DNA from: Eulemur rufifrons
Lineage: Eukaryota; Chordata; Mammalia; Primates; Lemuridae
Assembly (NCBI RefSeq): GCF_041146395.1
Contig: NC_091012.1
Location: 12,142,193-12,206,192, forward strand
DNA length: 64,000 bases
Direction of reading: 5' to 3'
Under the pieces are notes generated by a model that searched no databases, was not told the origin of the DNA, and saw only the letters and a program-made list of their open reading frames with translations. Shown here piece after piece: positions 40,860 to 53,480 of the stretch (positions are counted from its first letter, which is position 1; each line of letters begins with the position of its first letter). The translations under genes and the position numbers were made by a program.

Positions 40860-43260
40860 CTTAATAAAGGGAGACTACTTCTCCGTCGAGGAGAGCATGG
40901 TGAGAGAAAACAACTTCTGATTGTCAGCAGTCTTTGCTCACTGGTATAGAGGGAAAGACGTTTGCCAGAACAATAGCTGAGTAATGGTCGCATGCTGAGA
41001 ACAACCTCAACTGGTGTCAGCATCTGAGTAAGCATGACATAATATACTGTCATTCTCCAAGAGTTATCTGTCTTCTGCAAAAGTCAGGTTGGGTGTTCTA
41101 TGGGTATTAACTTCCCCATATGTTTAGGGGCTTGGATGTTGGCACTGATCTCTGTGATTCTCCCAGGGGATGCATTACATCTTTCAGGTTGCATATTCTT
41201 GTTGGAGAAGGAGAGCTGCAGTGGTTTCTATTTGGACCTCCATCAAGATAGTCCCTAATTCAGGCCTCTGCTTTCCCTACCTAGAGTTCTTTCCGCTATG
41301 TACATCAAGTAGGGCCTGAGTAATTGCCCATCTATTTCGGTCTTTGAGGCCCAACAATTGATTAGAGAATGTTTCTCCCAAATCAAGAGCAACAACAACA
41401 AAACAAACAGATAATCTACAAAATATTCACTTTTCTTGGGCACGTCAAAGAGCTCCACTCACACAGCAACCAGGTGACCTGAATCCCAAAGACTGGCAAG
41501 CTCCCCTGAGGAGAGGTGAGACAGGGGAACTGCTTCCCACTGGCTTTGCCTGGGAGGAAGAGGCAGTGGCCAAAATCAGGCGGACAGAAAACAGCCAAAA
41601 CGCTATCAAATGGAGTAGGCTCCAGAGAGATTGTGACAAGAGGAAGGGAGCAGAGAGTACATACAGACAACTCTTGGGAGTTGTGCCCTAGCTGTAAGAA
41701 ATGATAAGAAATTGAGTAGAGCCATGTCACGTGGTCACCCCAAGCTGCAGGGGAGGCTGGAACATGGCTATTAGCTTGACAGGGCCAGGGGAACAGGCCA
41801 GACATTGAATGTGCCTTCAATGTGTTCTACAGGCAACTCCACTCTTGACCTTCAGCTCTGTGGACCAGGTCCCACAAAATCTGGCCCTCCTTTGCTTCCT
41901 GACCCGATGTCCACGTGGTTGCCTGTCTCAGCATTACGACAAATATCCCTTTAGCCAAGATGTTTCTAGCGGTCTCTATCTCTCATCCGTGAAAGAGCTT
42001 GATGAGGAGAGAGACAGGGTGGCACAGCTAGGCAGTGCTGAGGCCAGTCCCACCTGAGGTAAGCAGGAGTTTTCACAGGACAGGTGGAAGTTGTGTCTGG
42101 AAGCCCCAGTGGGAAGCGAGTACAATGCCAACCCCACCTTCCCAAACTGAAGGATGAGAGCAGCTTCCTTTTCTGGTGCCCCCAGTGTCCTGGGAGGCAC
42201 CTGGTTTCAGTCAAGGCCACGGATGAAAGCCGAGAAGAGTCGCTGAGATGTGGGGGAACCTGTGGACTATGGAAAGGCACTGGGACTGTTGGGACCGACT
42301 GAACTTACTCTGTTTGAGCCCAAGGTGCACAAAGGAAAATGAAAGAGAAAGAGCCACGTCACAAAGACCTTCCTGTCCTGCCAGCAGGTTTCCTGGGGAA
42401 TGAGTGAGCTCTCCAGCCCTTGAGGGCTCAGGCACAGGTGGTGGGAGCATCTGGCCAGGCTTGTGGTAGAGGAAATGCAAGCCCCAGATGCAGATGATCC
42501 TACTGGTTCCTTCCGGCCCTAATACTCTGTAATTCTAAGTCAAGTCCTCCAGAGTCAACTTGACTGCTGTCTTCCCAAATATGTAGAATGGTTGTCACGT
42601 GGGTAGGTAGAGGACTTTGAGTCATGGTGAAGCAGGGACGCCCGGGCAAGACCTGACACCAAAGTGGAGCTCCTCGTGGGGCACCACAGGGGCGGGCAGG
42701 GGCAGTGGAGGAGGCCCCCGTGCAGACACCCCGAGACCTGAGTCCCTGAGAGGGAGAGAGCAGAGGAGCCGCGCCTTGCCCCAGGGCAGCGGGACAACCA
42801 GCACAGTTTGCATAGTGAGGCCGAGCTGTGCGGAAGTCACTCTGTGACCACCTGTCTGTGTGTCTGCAGATAGGTCTGTCTGCCCCAGGACATCAGGAAA
42901 CTCAAGGCCCACCTGCCTGGTAGGTTGGGAAGCCATCCAAGGAGCGAGAGGGTGGCTTGGTGCTTGAGGGAGCAACTCAGCCAGCAAGGTCACCAAACAG
43001 GGCCTGGCCCTGGAGCTGAGACCCTCGGCGTCCTGTTCTCTGACACGTTGCACGGGGCGCCTCTTCTTAGGCGCCCTGTAGGAGGGACCTGCAGCTGGAG
43101 AATGGGAGCAAACAGCACAGGGCCCCCTGGACCTATGTCAGGGCATGGGCTGAGGCGCCAGCCCAGGCCAGTGTCCCTTCAGTTGCAGCCAACTTCATTG
43201 TTTTCTGCTGATCCCCAAAATAATCTTACCCCAAGAAAAATCATTCAAACACTGCAGACC
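40860..43260. other. no gene recognised; GC-rich from 42.5 kb
   Basis: Several open frames of 60-143 codons lie on both strands without motifs. No exon with convincing splice sites. Confidence 0.35.
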
Positions 43261-43282
43261 AGACTAAGACAGACTGAACATT

Positions 43283-43312
43283 TACACACACAAACACACA
43301 CACACACACACA
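43283..43312. repeat. (CA)n microsatellite
   Basis: About 15 CA units with one interruption. Confidence 0.92.
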
Positions 43313-43369
43313 GTAACTACAGTTAACAGGCTGGGTTGATGCTTCTGTGCTTCAAAGGCAGAGTTTGTT

Positions 43370-44225
43370 CATGTCATACACATGCAATGATACTATATAC
43401 ATTGCCCTGTGGCTTCCTCTTTTCACTTAATATATATATATTGTGGACGTTTCTCCCTAGCAGTGTGCAGAGACATGCACCTCATTCTTTCAGTAAACCA
43501 TTTTATGGATGCATTATAATGTGCTACACCGCTTACCTATGTTGTTTCTGACTTTTAGTCATTTTTAAATAATACTGCACTTAAGTGTTGATCAGTGAAA
43601 ATCAGTTTGATGGTGAGTACATGTGCGCACCGTCTGGGGGATGAACATCCTCGAAGCTCTGACTCAGGTGGGGCAAGGGCAGTATACATAACCTAAACAT
43701 ATTTGTACACCCATAATATGCTGAAATAAAAAAGAAAAAAAGAGAATGCTGCAATGACCATTGTTGTATGCTCATCTTTGTGGTTGTACAGACATTTCAA
43801 AGGACAAAGCTAAGAATTTGAGTTGCTGGGACAGAAGATATTCACTTTTAAATTTCTGAGAGAGTTTGCAAAATTTTTTATGAAAATGGTGGCACCATCT
43901 TCATTCATGCTAATAGTAAGGGTCTTATCAATCATCATAATGTTTGCTAATAGGATGGGGGAAAATGAATTCTCAATGTTGTTACATGCGGTTCTTTGGT
44001 TATTACTGAAGCCTAACATCTTTTTGTTCCTTCGCTGGGCCATATTACTCCTACCTGTCTTCTAAGAATTGCCTGTGCTTACCTTTATCTGTTTTTCCAC
44101 TTGGTTGTTTGGCTTTTGCTTAGTGATGTGTGAGAGCTCTTGTATGGTAAATATATTAGCCCTTTGATTATCAAACACATTGCAAGTGCATTTCCCAGTA
44201 TGTTGCCTCTAAGTTACCTTTGTTT
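43370..44225 (-). mobile_element. old L1 (L1ME-like), antisense, split by a younger L1 tail
   Basis: 'ggacgtttctccctagcag', 'ccattttatggatgcattataa' (in part) and, after the nested element, 'atgctgcaatgaccattg' and 'gagttgctgggacagaag' follow the antisense L1ME order. Confidence 0.6.
43580..43744 (+). mobile_element. 5'-truncated L1 tail with short TSD
   Basis: 'gcgcaccgtctgggggatg', 'acataacctaaacatattt' and 'gtacacccataatatgctg' plus poly-A is the 3' end of the lemur-type L1. The host sequence aatactgca (43571-43579) recurs as aatgctgca (43745-43753), a TSD with one mismatch. Confidence 0.8.
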
Positions 44226-45410
44226 GTTGTCAAGTTTCACAGTAGGTCAAAATTCAGCCCATTCCCATTGAGCTGTAAATCTCCCCAGAAACTTCTCTGT
44301 GGAATGAACACTGCTATAGCTGTGACACATCATAGTCTTAAGAATTATGTTTGCTATACATTTTAATGGATCACACCACTAGACTCCAGTCATTACTTTC
44401 CACTCATAGAATGTTCCTGGCTACACTTTTGCTATATTGTTTCAGATAGACATTTGATTTTTTAATGTAAAAATAATGTCATGAATAAAAATAGGATTGA
44501 TCTAGTGGATGGCACTAAAACATGTTAATATGCACCTCTGTGTTCTGCTAGTTTTTAAATAATTTTCTTCTTATATAAAACCCTTCTAAACATTTGTATA
44601 TGGTTTATCTTGATTTTACTCTGTACGCTTTATATCTACAGACACAAATAGAATCAAACTGAAAGAAGGGAAGTGGATATTCCATGCAAACTTTAAAAAA
44701 GGGGGGGTTGAGTGTCTGTACTAATATCACACAAAAGAGAATTCAAGTGAAAATCTTGTACAAAACACAAAAGAATGGCCTTGTATACTTACAAAAATGG
44801 TCAGTTCAGCAAGAAGATATAGCAGTTATGAACATATATGCACCAAACAATAGTGTCCCAAAATATATGAAGCAAAATTTACAGAGTGGAAGAGACAAAT
44901 AGTCTGCTCTACAATAATAGTTGGAGACTTTAGTACACCACTTTAAATAATGGGTGGAACATGTAGACAAAAGATTAATAAGGAAATAGAGGACTTGAAC
45001 AATGCTATAGACCAAGTAGACCTAACAGACCCATGTAGAATACTCCACCCAACAACAGCGGAATACACATTCTTCTCAAGTGCATATGGAATATTCTCTA
45101 GGAGAGATCTTATGGTAGACCACAAAACTACACTTAATTAATGTAAACAGACTGAAATATTTCCCAGTATCTTTTCCACCACAATGGAATGAAACTAGAA
45201 ATCAATAAAAACAGGAAAACTGGAAAATTCCCAAATACGCAGAAATGAAACAATACATTTTAAACAACCAATAGGTCAAAGAAGAAAGCACAAGGGAAAT
45301 TAGAAATATTTAGAGATTAATGAAGATGAAACAAAGCACACAAAGTTTATGATATGAAGTGAAGGTAGTAAATAATTTTGTATCTGTAAATGACTGTATT
45401 TTAAAAAAAA

Positions 45411-45835
45411 GGCCGGTCTCAGTGGCTCATGCCTGTAATCCTAGCACTCTGGGAAGCCGAGACAGGCGGATCGTTTGAGCTCAGGACTTGAAAACCAGCC
45501 TGAGCAAGAATGAGACCCCGTCTCTATGAAAAAATAGAAAGAAATTAGCTGGACAACTAAAAATATAAAGAAAAAAATAGCTGGGTATGGTGGTGCATGC
45601 CTGTAGTCCCAGCTACTTGGGAGACTGAGGCAGAAGGATTGTTGAGCCTAGGAGTTTGAGGTTGCTGTGAGCTAGGCTGACGCCACAGCACTCTATCCAG
45701 GGTGACAGAGTGGTATGCTGGGATGGGGAGGCAAGGGCAATATATATAACCTGAACTTCGTACCCCCATGATGAGCCGAAAAAAAAAAAATAAAAATAAA
45801 AAAAAATAAAAAAATAAAATAAACAAGTAAAATAA
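45411..45835 (+). mobile_element. Alu fused at its 3' end to an L1 tail (chimeric retroelement)
   Basis: A near-complete sense Alu ('ggccggtctcagtggctca' to 'tatccagggtgacagagtg', about 45711) passes without a poly-A into the final 70-80 bases of a lemur-type L1 ('aacctgaacttcgtaccccc', 'atgatgagccg') and then a long A-rich tail. The order fits reverse transcription starting on L1 RNA and switching to an Alu template. No certain TSD was found, so nested insertion plus deletion remains possible. Confidence 0.75.
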
Positions 45836-46353
45836 AAAATAAAAAGGAGACAGTTCTGAAATCAATAACCTAACTTTATGTCTTGTGAAACTAGCAAAAT
45901 AAGAGCAAACTGAAATAGAAGAATGAATGAAATAATAAATATTAGAATTGATATAAGTAAAATAGAGAAGAGAAAACAATAGAGAGAATCAAGGAAACCA
46001 AAGAGTTGGTTCATTGATAAGAGCACCAAAATTGACAAATCTCTAGCTAGACTACCAAAAAAAGAGAATAGACACAAATCACTAAAATTAGAAATAAAAG
46101 TAGAGACATTAGTACCAACTTTACAAAACTTTAAAAAAATATGAAAGAAAACTATGAACAATTGTACACCAATAAATTAGAGAAACTAGATGAATAGACA
46201 ACTTCCTGGCAACAAACTGCCTAAAGTGAATTTGTAAGAGATTTAAAAAAAATCTGAACATAAGTATAACAAGTAAAGAGATTCAATCAGTAATCAAAAA
46301 CTTCCAAAGAAAAGTCCAGAACCAGATGACTTCACTGGGTAATTCTACCAAAT

Positions 46354-46688
<335 letters not shown>

Positions 46689-48049
46689 TCTACCGAATGT
46701 TTTTAAAAGAATTAACACCAATCCTCAAAGTCTTGTAAAAATAGGAGAGAAGGGAGTACTTCTTAACTCATTCTGTGAGGCCAGCATTACCCTGATATCA
46801 AAGCTACATGACAACAACACATGCATCAAAAGATATTTAGAGACCAATACTCATTATGAATATCAATGCAAAAATCCTCAATAAAATACTAACAAACCAA
46901 ATCCAACAGGATTTTAAAAGGTTTATACACGATGACCAAGTGACACTTATCCCAGGAATGCATGTATAACTCAACAGCAACAAAAAAATGTATCAGTGTA
47001 ATACACCACATTAATGAGACCAAGAGAGGAAAAAAGACATGATCCTCTCATTAGACACAGACTAGGGACTTGGCAAATGCCAACACTCTTTCATAATAAA
47101 AGCGCTCAAAAACTAGTGATACAAGGGAACTTCCTTGACATGATAAAGGGCATCCATGAAAAGTCCATAGTTAACATCATATTAATGGTGAAAGACTGAA
47201 AACTTTCCTCCTAACATCAGGAACAAAACAAGGATGACTGCTTTCAACACTGTACTGGGAGTTTGAGCCAGAGGAAGTTTGGAAAAAATGAAATGCAAAG
47301 CATTCACATTGGAAAGAAAAAAGTAAAACTATCTCTGTTCACAGATAACATGATTTTATGTATAGAGAATCCCCCAAAAATTCATGTGAAAGTTACTATA
47401 GCTAATAAACAAATTGAGCAGTTTGCAGGGTAAAAGATCAACATGCCAAACTTAATTGTGTTTCTATGGACCTGCCATGAGCAACCTAGAAAGGAAATTA
47501 AGAAAACAATTCCATTTCAAATAGCATCTCAAAGAATGAAACACCAGGGAATAAATCTAAGCAAGGAGGTGAAAGGCTTGCATACTGAAAATTAGAAAAT
47601 ATTGCTAAAAGAATTAAAGACTGACCTGAATAAATAGAAAGACTTCTTGTGTTCATGAGTAGGGAGATTTGATATGGTTAAGTGGTCAATACTACCCAAA
47701 ACAATCTACAAATTTAATGTAATCACTGTCAAAATTCCAACAGCCTTTTTTTTTCTGAAGAAATGGAAAAGCTGATCCTCAGATTCATATGGAATTGCAA
47801 GGGGCCCCAAGTCGCAAAAAAAAAAAAAAAAAAAAAAACCCTCAAAAAAGAACAAAGTCGAAAGACTCACACTTCCCAATTTCAAACTTACTACACAGCT
47901 ACTGTAACAACCGTGTGTGGTGCTAGCATGAGGACAGACATAGAAAGCAAAAGAATAGAATTGAGAGTCCATAAATAAACCCATACATCTATGGCTAAAT
48001 AATTTTTGACAAAGGTGCCCATCCAGCAATGGATATTCATATTCATATA

Positions 48050-49885
48050 AAGCACTGGAAAGAGCATCTGAAACATAGTAAGTGTTGGCTATAGTTGTGT
48101 TTCACAAGTATACATGTGGATGCAGAGGAACACCAGGGAGGACTGTGGTGCGTTCCGTGGTTTGGCTCCTCACCATCCAACCCCACCTTCGTCTAGTGAG
48201 CCTTTTTCAACAGCAGATATTGGAGAAATAAAAACTACATTTTCCTTGCTCCTTTTGAAGTAGCGTTCTAGATGTCCTTTAGATCTGGCCAGTTAGTTGC
48301 ACTAGCACTTAATTTGGAAGGCAAAGTGAGGAGGAATCTGCTACCTCTGCCCTCTCTGCAAGTCACAGAGACTAATGTTTCTGGGTCAGCATTAGATGAG
48401 ATTCCTGTGTGTGGTGCAAGGCAGATGCAAGGCAAGCAGTGGTGTGCTAGGGCCAGCTTGTACCTGCTGGCGAGAGCCCATTGGGAGTATCTCTTCACAA
48501 CTCAACCTCAGAGATATTATGTCGGTCGCTTGAAACCAGCTCTGATGGGCATATGTACACCATGGAAATCAGCAAATGCCACGAATCAGGGCTCCTCCCT
48601 GCCTCCCGAGAGCCCATTGTTACCAGTACACCACTGGTTTCAAGGCATCCTTTCTTACGGCCTATTCTGATCTAGCGCCTGCACAGTAACTCTGGAACCA
48701 ATGCTTAAGGGACGGAACTTCCTGGTACTTGAATCATAGCAAGGGTGGTATGTTCTGAGAACCAAAGGTGGAGCCAGTAGCCTCCTGATTCTCTATCTTC
48801 CTCTTATGGCATGGGTGCCAGCTCCCCGAGCAGGTCAGTTCTGTGGTGTCGTGGGAGTCATTCCCAGAGCCTCAGCCTACATTCCATTCTTCCAGCTCTT
48901 TAAATGCTTTTATAAGCAACTGGTTCTCTGTGTTAAATTTCCTGTGCAAAACTAGCCAGAGAGGTTTATGTTATCTGGGAACAAACCTCAACTGATACAT
49001 GAAGATGCCTTCATGTTGTTTCTAAGATGCTTGCATCCACCCTTGGAGTGTAAGGGCACAGCAGGAAGCAGCACATTCTAACATCTTTAACTGAAGAGCA
49101 GTTACTAGAACTATCTAGAGAGGTGTGAGTAGGAAAAGGAGATCAGTAAGAATGGATGTGCTGGAGCTGGGTCATATGGGCTCCTGAGAGAACTGTTACA
49201 CTGTCAGAAATTTGGGAGCTTGTTAATTGCTGCCATTACTAAAATTTAATTGCATAAGCTTTCAATTCCATAAATTATATTGAAAACAAAGGTGACGAAT
49301 ATGAAACGGATTATTTTCTCACTGTTTTACTGCATTTTATTGGTATCTATGCTTTGGGGGTTATTTACATCTGTATCCGTGTGGCGCAAATACTATATCG
49401 TGGTGTGTGAGTTGGCATAGAGACCTATGGAGAAACACTGCCCACACAGCGAAGACTTGAAGGTGACCTTTACCATTAATACTTCCCTTCGGACCATGCA
49501 CTCACAACGGCCCCCCACCGCCTACATTATCCAGTCCAAGCTCCCGAGGCTGGCCCTCCAGCCTGGGAGCCAGCCCCTGGCACCTTCTCCCATCATCGCA
49601 TCTCATGCTCAGCCACCCTTCACTCAGCCCTAGAGAGCCAAGTGCGTCGGGCAGGTCCCGCGTCTAGCCCAGCTGAGCCTGATCAGTTTTTGCCTTGTCG
49701 AGAGGCCCAACCTCCCCCCCAGCCTTCACCTGCCCGAGTTCTCTGTGTGGTCTGCACGTCCTCCAGGCTTCCACAGGGAAGGGATGGGGCACACGGGACC
49801 CTAGGCCTGCCGTCGAGGAAAGGGGGCTTCAGGGAAGGCTGGCTATACGTAATGTTGACTAGGCTGGCAGCCGCACACCCTTGGG
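48050..49885. other. no gene recognised
   Basis: Mixed sequence; a 132-codon frame at 48272-48670 has no motif. It becomes CpG-richer toward the LAGE3-like promoter. Confidence 0.35.
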
Positions 49886-49890
49886 GCCAG

Positions 49891-49901
49891 TTTGGCGGGA
49901 A
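49891..49901 (+). promoter_or_regulatory. E2F-type site (TTTGGCGGGAA) upstream of LAGE3-like gene
   Basis: A perfect match to the E2F consensus TTTSGCGSGAA, about 300 bp upstream of the ATG in a CpG-rich promoter. A second copy, TTGGCGGGAA, follows at 50045-50054, within what looks like an internal repeat of the promoter (ggcgggaac followed by c/t-rich and tgcgcaggtg-like sequence). Confidence 0.55.
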
Positions 49902-50044
49902 CTAACCACGTTCCAGAAGGCCTCACTAGGGGCTCGTCTGCGCAGGTGCCCTAGGGAGCCTGTGGCGCCTCACGTGCCGAGCGGCCTGCGGGGCCTCTTG
50001 AGAGCGCCTCAGTCTCCTGCAGGGCGCGCAGGCGCAGGGCGGCC

Positions 50045-50054
50045 TTGGCGGGAA
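50045..50054 (+). promoter_or_regulatory. second E2F-type site (TTGGCGGGAA)
   Basis: It lies about 145 bp upstream of the ATG and repeats the core of the site at 49891. The promoter is TATA-less and CpG-rich, as for housekeeping genes. Confidence 0.5.
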
Positions 50055-50197
50055 CCGACCGCGTGCTGGCGGCCCGTGTGCGCCTGTGCAGTGGGCATCC
50101 CGCGGTGCATTGTGGGGAAGCCCGCGCGCCTCAGCGGCTGTTGGTCGGGCAGGGCGGTTGGCTTCCCCGTGGGTTCTGAGGGAGAAGCGGAGCAGCC

Positions 50198-51291
50198 ATG
50201 CAGGCCCCAGACTCAGGCGCAGCTGGAGGTGCAGGAGACCAGAGTGGCCGCAGAAGCCCTGATGGTCAGGGCGGCCCCAGTGGCCAGGGTGGCGCGGGCG
50301 CAGCTGGTGGTGCTCCTGTGGTGGGTGCCCCTGTTCCAGGGCAAGGTGGAGAGCCTGTGCCCGCAGACGCAAGGCCAGGAATCCAACTAACGCAACTGTA
50401 TCCTTTAAGGCGATCCAGCTTTGGCTATGAGGCCAGGGGAGAGCAGAGAGGTAAAAGGGGTGGGGCAGAGCAGGGTACAGATGGGGGAGCAGGGCAGGGA
50501 CCAGTAACACCTGGAAGGGAAAGACCACAGGGGAGCAGGAGGAAGGCCAGGATGGCCTGAGGGGACAGGAGAGGGGGTGCGGAAGGCCTGAGAATGCAGG
50601 AGCTGGAGAAACAGGCCTGAGAGGGCCGAGGGAGAAGGCCAGGCTGAGGAGACGGAGTGCGGTGGACGTGGATGACCTGAGGGTTAGACTGAGGAGACGG
50701 ACAGGGACAGGGGCCAGGACCTGAGATGACTGGGTGCATGCGGGGCTAGCCTGACAGCTGCCTGGGCGGAAGTGGGCCTAGAGGGTTAAGGAGGCTTGAG
50801 GGACAAGTAAAGCCAGTAGTGGATGATGCCTTAACCATTTCTCCTCCAGCGTTCTCACAGTCCCTTTCCCGTCTCCCGTGGAAGCGGAGATTGCTTGCAG
50901 ATCCTTGGCTCCTCGTGAGGAACCCCAGCAGCAGGCCATTCATAAGGAGTTCCGGGTGGACGGCAGCCTCCTGATTGTGTCAGTTCTAGAAGGAGCTGGG
51001 GTGGAGGTGTGGCGATAGGTGCTCAGATGGAGGGGCATGGTAATGGAGACAGGGAGACACCTAAGTATTAGGTCAGAAGAAGAGGGGCGGTGTACCGGGC
51101 GTAGGCAGGGGTTCTTACTGCTAACTTGCTTTTCACTTTCCCTCACTTTTAGCAGATGGACCTCTGAAGATGGTCATCTCCTCCGAACTTCCTTTCTGTC
51201 CTTTCTTGACCAAGTTACCCTGATGTTGCGGAACATGAGGCGCTTTGTGCCCCTGTTGTACCTTAACTACCCGCCAGGAAACGGGGAATGA
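50198..51291 (+). CDS. LAGE3: LAGE3-like protein (KEOPS/Pcc1-family subunit), copy B, three exons, intact
   Basis: LAGE3 is the vertebrate Pcc1-type subunit of the KEOPS complex, which makes t6A on tRNA position 37. Exon 1 (50198-50397) encodes MQAPDSGAAGG and a Gly/Ala-rich low-complexity tail to residue 66. Exon 2 (50850-50978) encodes VPFPSPVEAEIACRSLAP and KEFRVDGSLLIV. Exon 3 (51153-51291) encodes RWTSEDGHLLRTS, FLSFLDQVTLML and MRRFVPLLYL, ending NYPPGNGE. Joined, the frame is open for 155 codons, slightly longer than human LAGE3 (143). The Pcc1-like domain spans about residues 70-142. VEAEIA, the RW..ED motif and FLDQ match LAGE3 better than CTAG. Splice phases (2, 2) agree with copy A. 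Donors gtatcc and gtcagt are weak but conserved in both copies; acceptors are ctcctccag and cacttttag. The start has G at -3. Assigning LAGE3 itself, rather than a lineage-specific paralogue, is inference. Confidence 0.85.
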
Positions 51292-51477
51292 AGTGCAACC
51301 TTGTGTCCCGAGCCAGACAAGGCATCCTTTCCTAGGGCACTGATTCCTGGATTCATTGCCACTTTATTGTTGGAGCCTAACTTTTTGCCTATACTGTTCT
51401 TTCGGTGCTCGGGGCCCACTTGTTTTGTTTCCCTGTTGCTGGTGGAGGGAGATGAGTAAATATTTGTTATTGCAGAA

Positions 51478-51483
51478 AATAAA
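51478..51483 (+). terminator. poly-A signal AATAAA of the LAGE3-like gene
   Basis: AATAAA lies about 190 bp after the stop codon. In copy A the aligned hexamer is AATACA (31449-31454). Confidence 0.7.
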
Positions 51484-52079
51484 ACTGAGCTATGATTCTG
51501 CGTCAGACCTTCTTTTCAGCGACACAACCTTCTAATTTTCATCCTTCGTCCTAGGGTTAGAGGGGAGGTTCTGGGATTCAGATATTCAAATAGTACAATG
51601 TAATTGAAGACTATTTAGGCAATGGAAGAAAATGAAAAGCATTGGGTCTTGCCATTTTGAAATTTATTATAGCTTTAAATTTGTATTTACACAGTAAATG
51701 CATACAAATCATATGAATGTATAGCTTACTTTTTGTAATTTTAACATTACCTTTTTCCTGATTTTTTTTTTTCGGTTGACATATAAGCTTTTCCTTTCAA
51801 AAATCCTTCAGAAACTTAGGACTCTTGATCTGCACTTCACAATGGCTCTCCAGAAGATGTGCCCTCCCACCAGAATTCTGGTTTGCCAATATTCTTATCA
51901 CCATTGTATTGACTTCCTGCCAAAATAAAATACTTCTTTTGTGTGAGAAGAGAAAACATCACGAAACACTAGAATAGGAAATCTGTGGCTCACTTGCCTT
52001 ATTCCAGATCAGTGAAGAAAAGTGCTGGCACAATTGGTTAAGTATTTGAGCAAGATGGGTTAGCTCCCTCTAAAATATC

Positions 52080-52870
52080 CCGCAGTCTTGTTCAATTCAC
52101 CAGTGAGTTCTAGTGCAGTCACTTCTGTAGCTCGCATTGGATTCTCTACATGGGCAGTCAGGTTGCCCGCAGATAAAGAACGTTCTACCTCTTCCGGTCT
52201 ACGTGCCTTTCACTGCTTGATTTCTCTCCTCATGATGCGTTGGATTTGTGGATTCTTTGCATGTCTGGTACTTTTTAAAGGATCGCACACATTGTGTATT
52301 TTGCCTTGAGCAAGTACTGTATATTTTTGTATTCCTAAACGTATTATTGAGCTTTGTTCTTGAATGCCGTCAAGTCACCTGAAAACAGTTTAATCCTTTA
52401 CATTCTTTGCTTTTGAACATCTTCTAGGTGGGATAGGAGCAGTTTTTAGCATAGGATTAATTTTTCCCACACTATTGAAGTAAGCTACTTCTGCGTGACT
52501 TGCCCAATGCCACCGGAATTAGAGATTTTTTTTGTTGTTGTTGTTGTGAGGTGAAACCACAGCAGATTTTAGTGTAGGACTAATTTATTTCCCAACTACT
52601 GGGGCAAGATCCTTCTGAGTGTTGCTGCATTAGGAGATTTTTTATTCTGGCAGGAGGGACAAAGTGCTCTTCCTGGTCCTCCTTGGACACTGAGCATAGT
52701 TGCTTTAACCCTGTCTGGTGGCCCTTTCCCAGGCCTAGGGTAGTTCCCCCACGTGCGCGTGCTGATCCATGTTCTGCTGAATACTCCAAGGGGACCCTCT
52801 GTAGGCGCCCAGGGTTCTCTCTGTCTATAGCTCTTGATCTATAGTACGCCGGACTGTGGTCTGCTTGTCC
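52080..52870 (-). mobile_element. old L1 fragment, antisense, shared with copy A, with internal near-repeat
   Basis: 'ttggattctctacatgggc', 'cctaaacgtattattgagc', 'gaaaacagtttaatcc' align with 32940-33230. Two similar units of about 110 bp follow ('gggataggagcagttttta' at 52431 and 'accacagcagattttagtg' at 52555). Confidence 0.6.
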
Positions 52871-53480
52871 CTCAGTCTCCCAGCAAAGACTGGAATCAGC
52901 CTGCCGCCCAGGCCTCACAGATGAACTGCTGAAGCTGCTGGGCTGCTTTGAAACCCCAGTCAGGCCTCTGTTCAAAACCCTCAAATGGGCTCCCCTCCCA
53001 TTCAGAGTCAAAGCCAAGCCCTTACGGTGGCCTAGAAAATCCAGTGTGGCCCATTTCCTCTCTGGTCTCATCCACTCCCACTCTCCCCCTTGTTCAATCC
53101 ACCCCAGACCCACTGGCCTCCTCACCCTTTCGGAAACACACCAGGCCCACTCCCGCCTCAGGGCCTGCGCATTGTCCTTTCCTGTCTGGAGCTATTGCCC
53201 TCCGGTTTCACCTGGCCCCTCCCTGACCCTCTGCGGGTGCTCCTCAAATGTCACCTCAGCGGCTACAACGCATACTCTATGGGTTATGGGCACACTTACA
53301 ACTTTCACTCAAATGGTACAAAAGCAATTTATGAAACGAGAACTTGCATACTCCCGTGTTATTCTGAAATGACATTTTAGAAAACGTCACCCCCTCAGAA
53401 AGGCTTTTCTGGCCACTGTGTTTAAAATCACATCCCGCCTGCCCTGCATTATCTCCAGCTCCTGGAACAGTGCCAGCCTG
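52870..53480 (+). mobile_element. L2 LINE 3' region, shared with copy A
   Basis: 'agagtcaaagccaagccc', 'cactctcccccttgttc', 'tcagggcctgcgcattg', 'caaatgtcacctcagcgg' and 'cagtgccagcctggcacag' follow the L2 order. A short insertion near 53260-53385 splits it. Confidence 0.75.
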
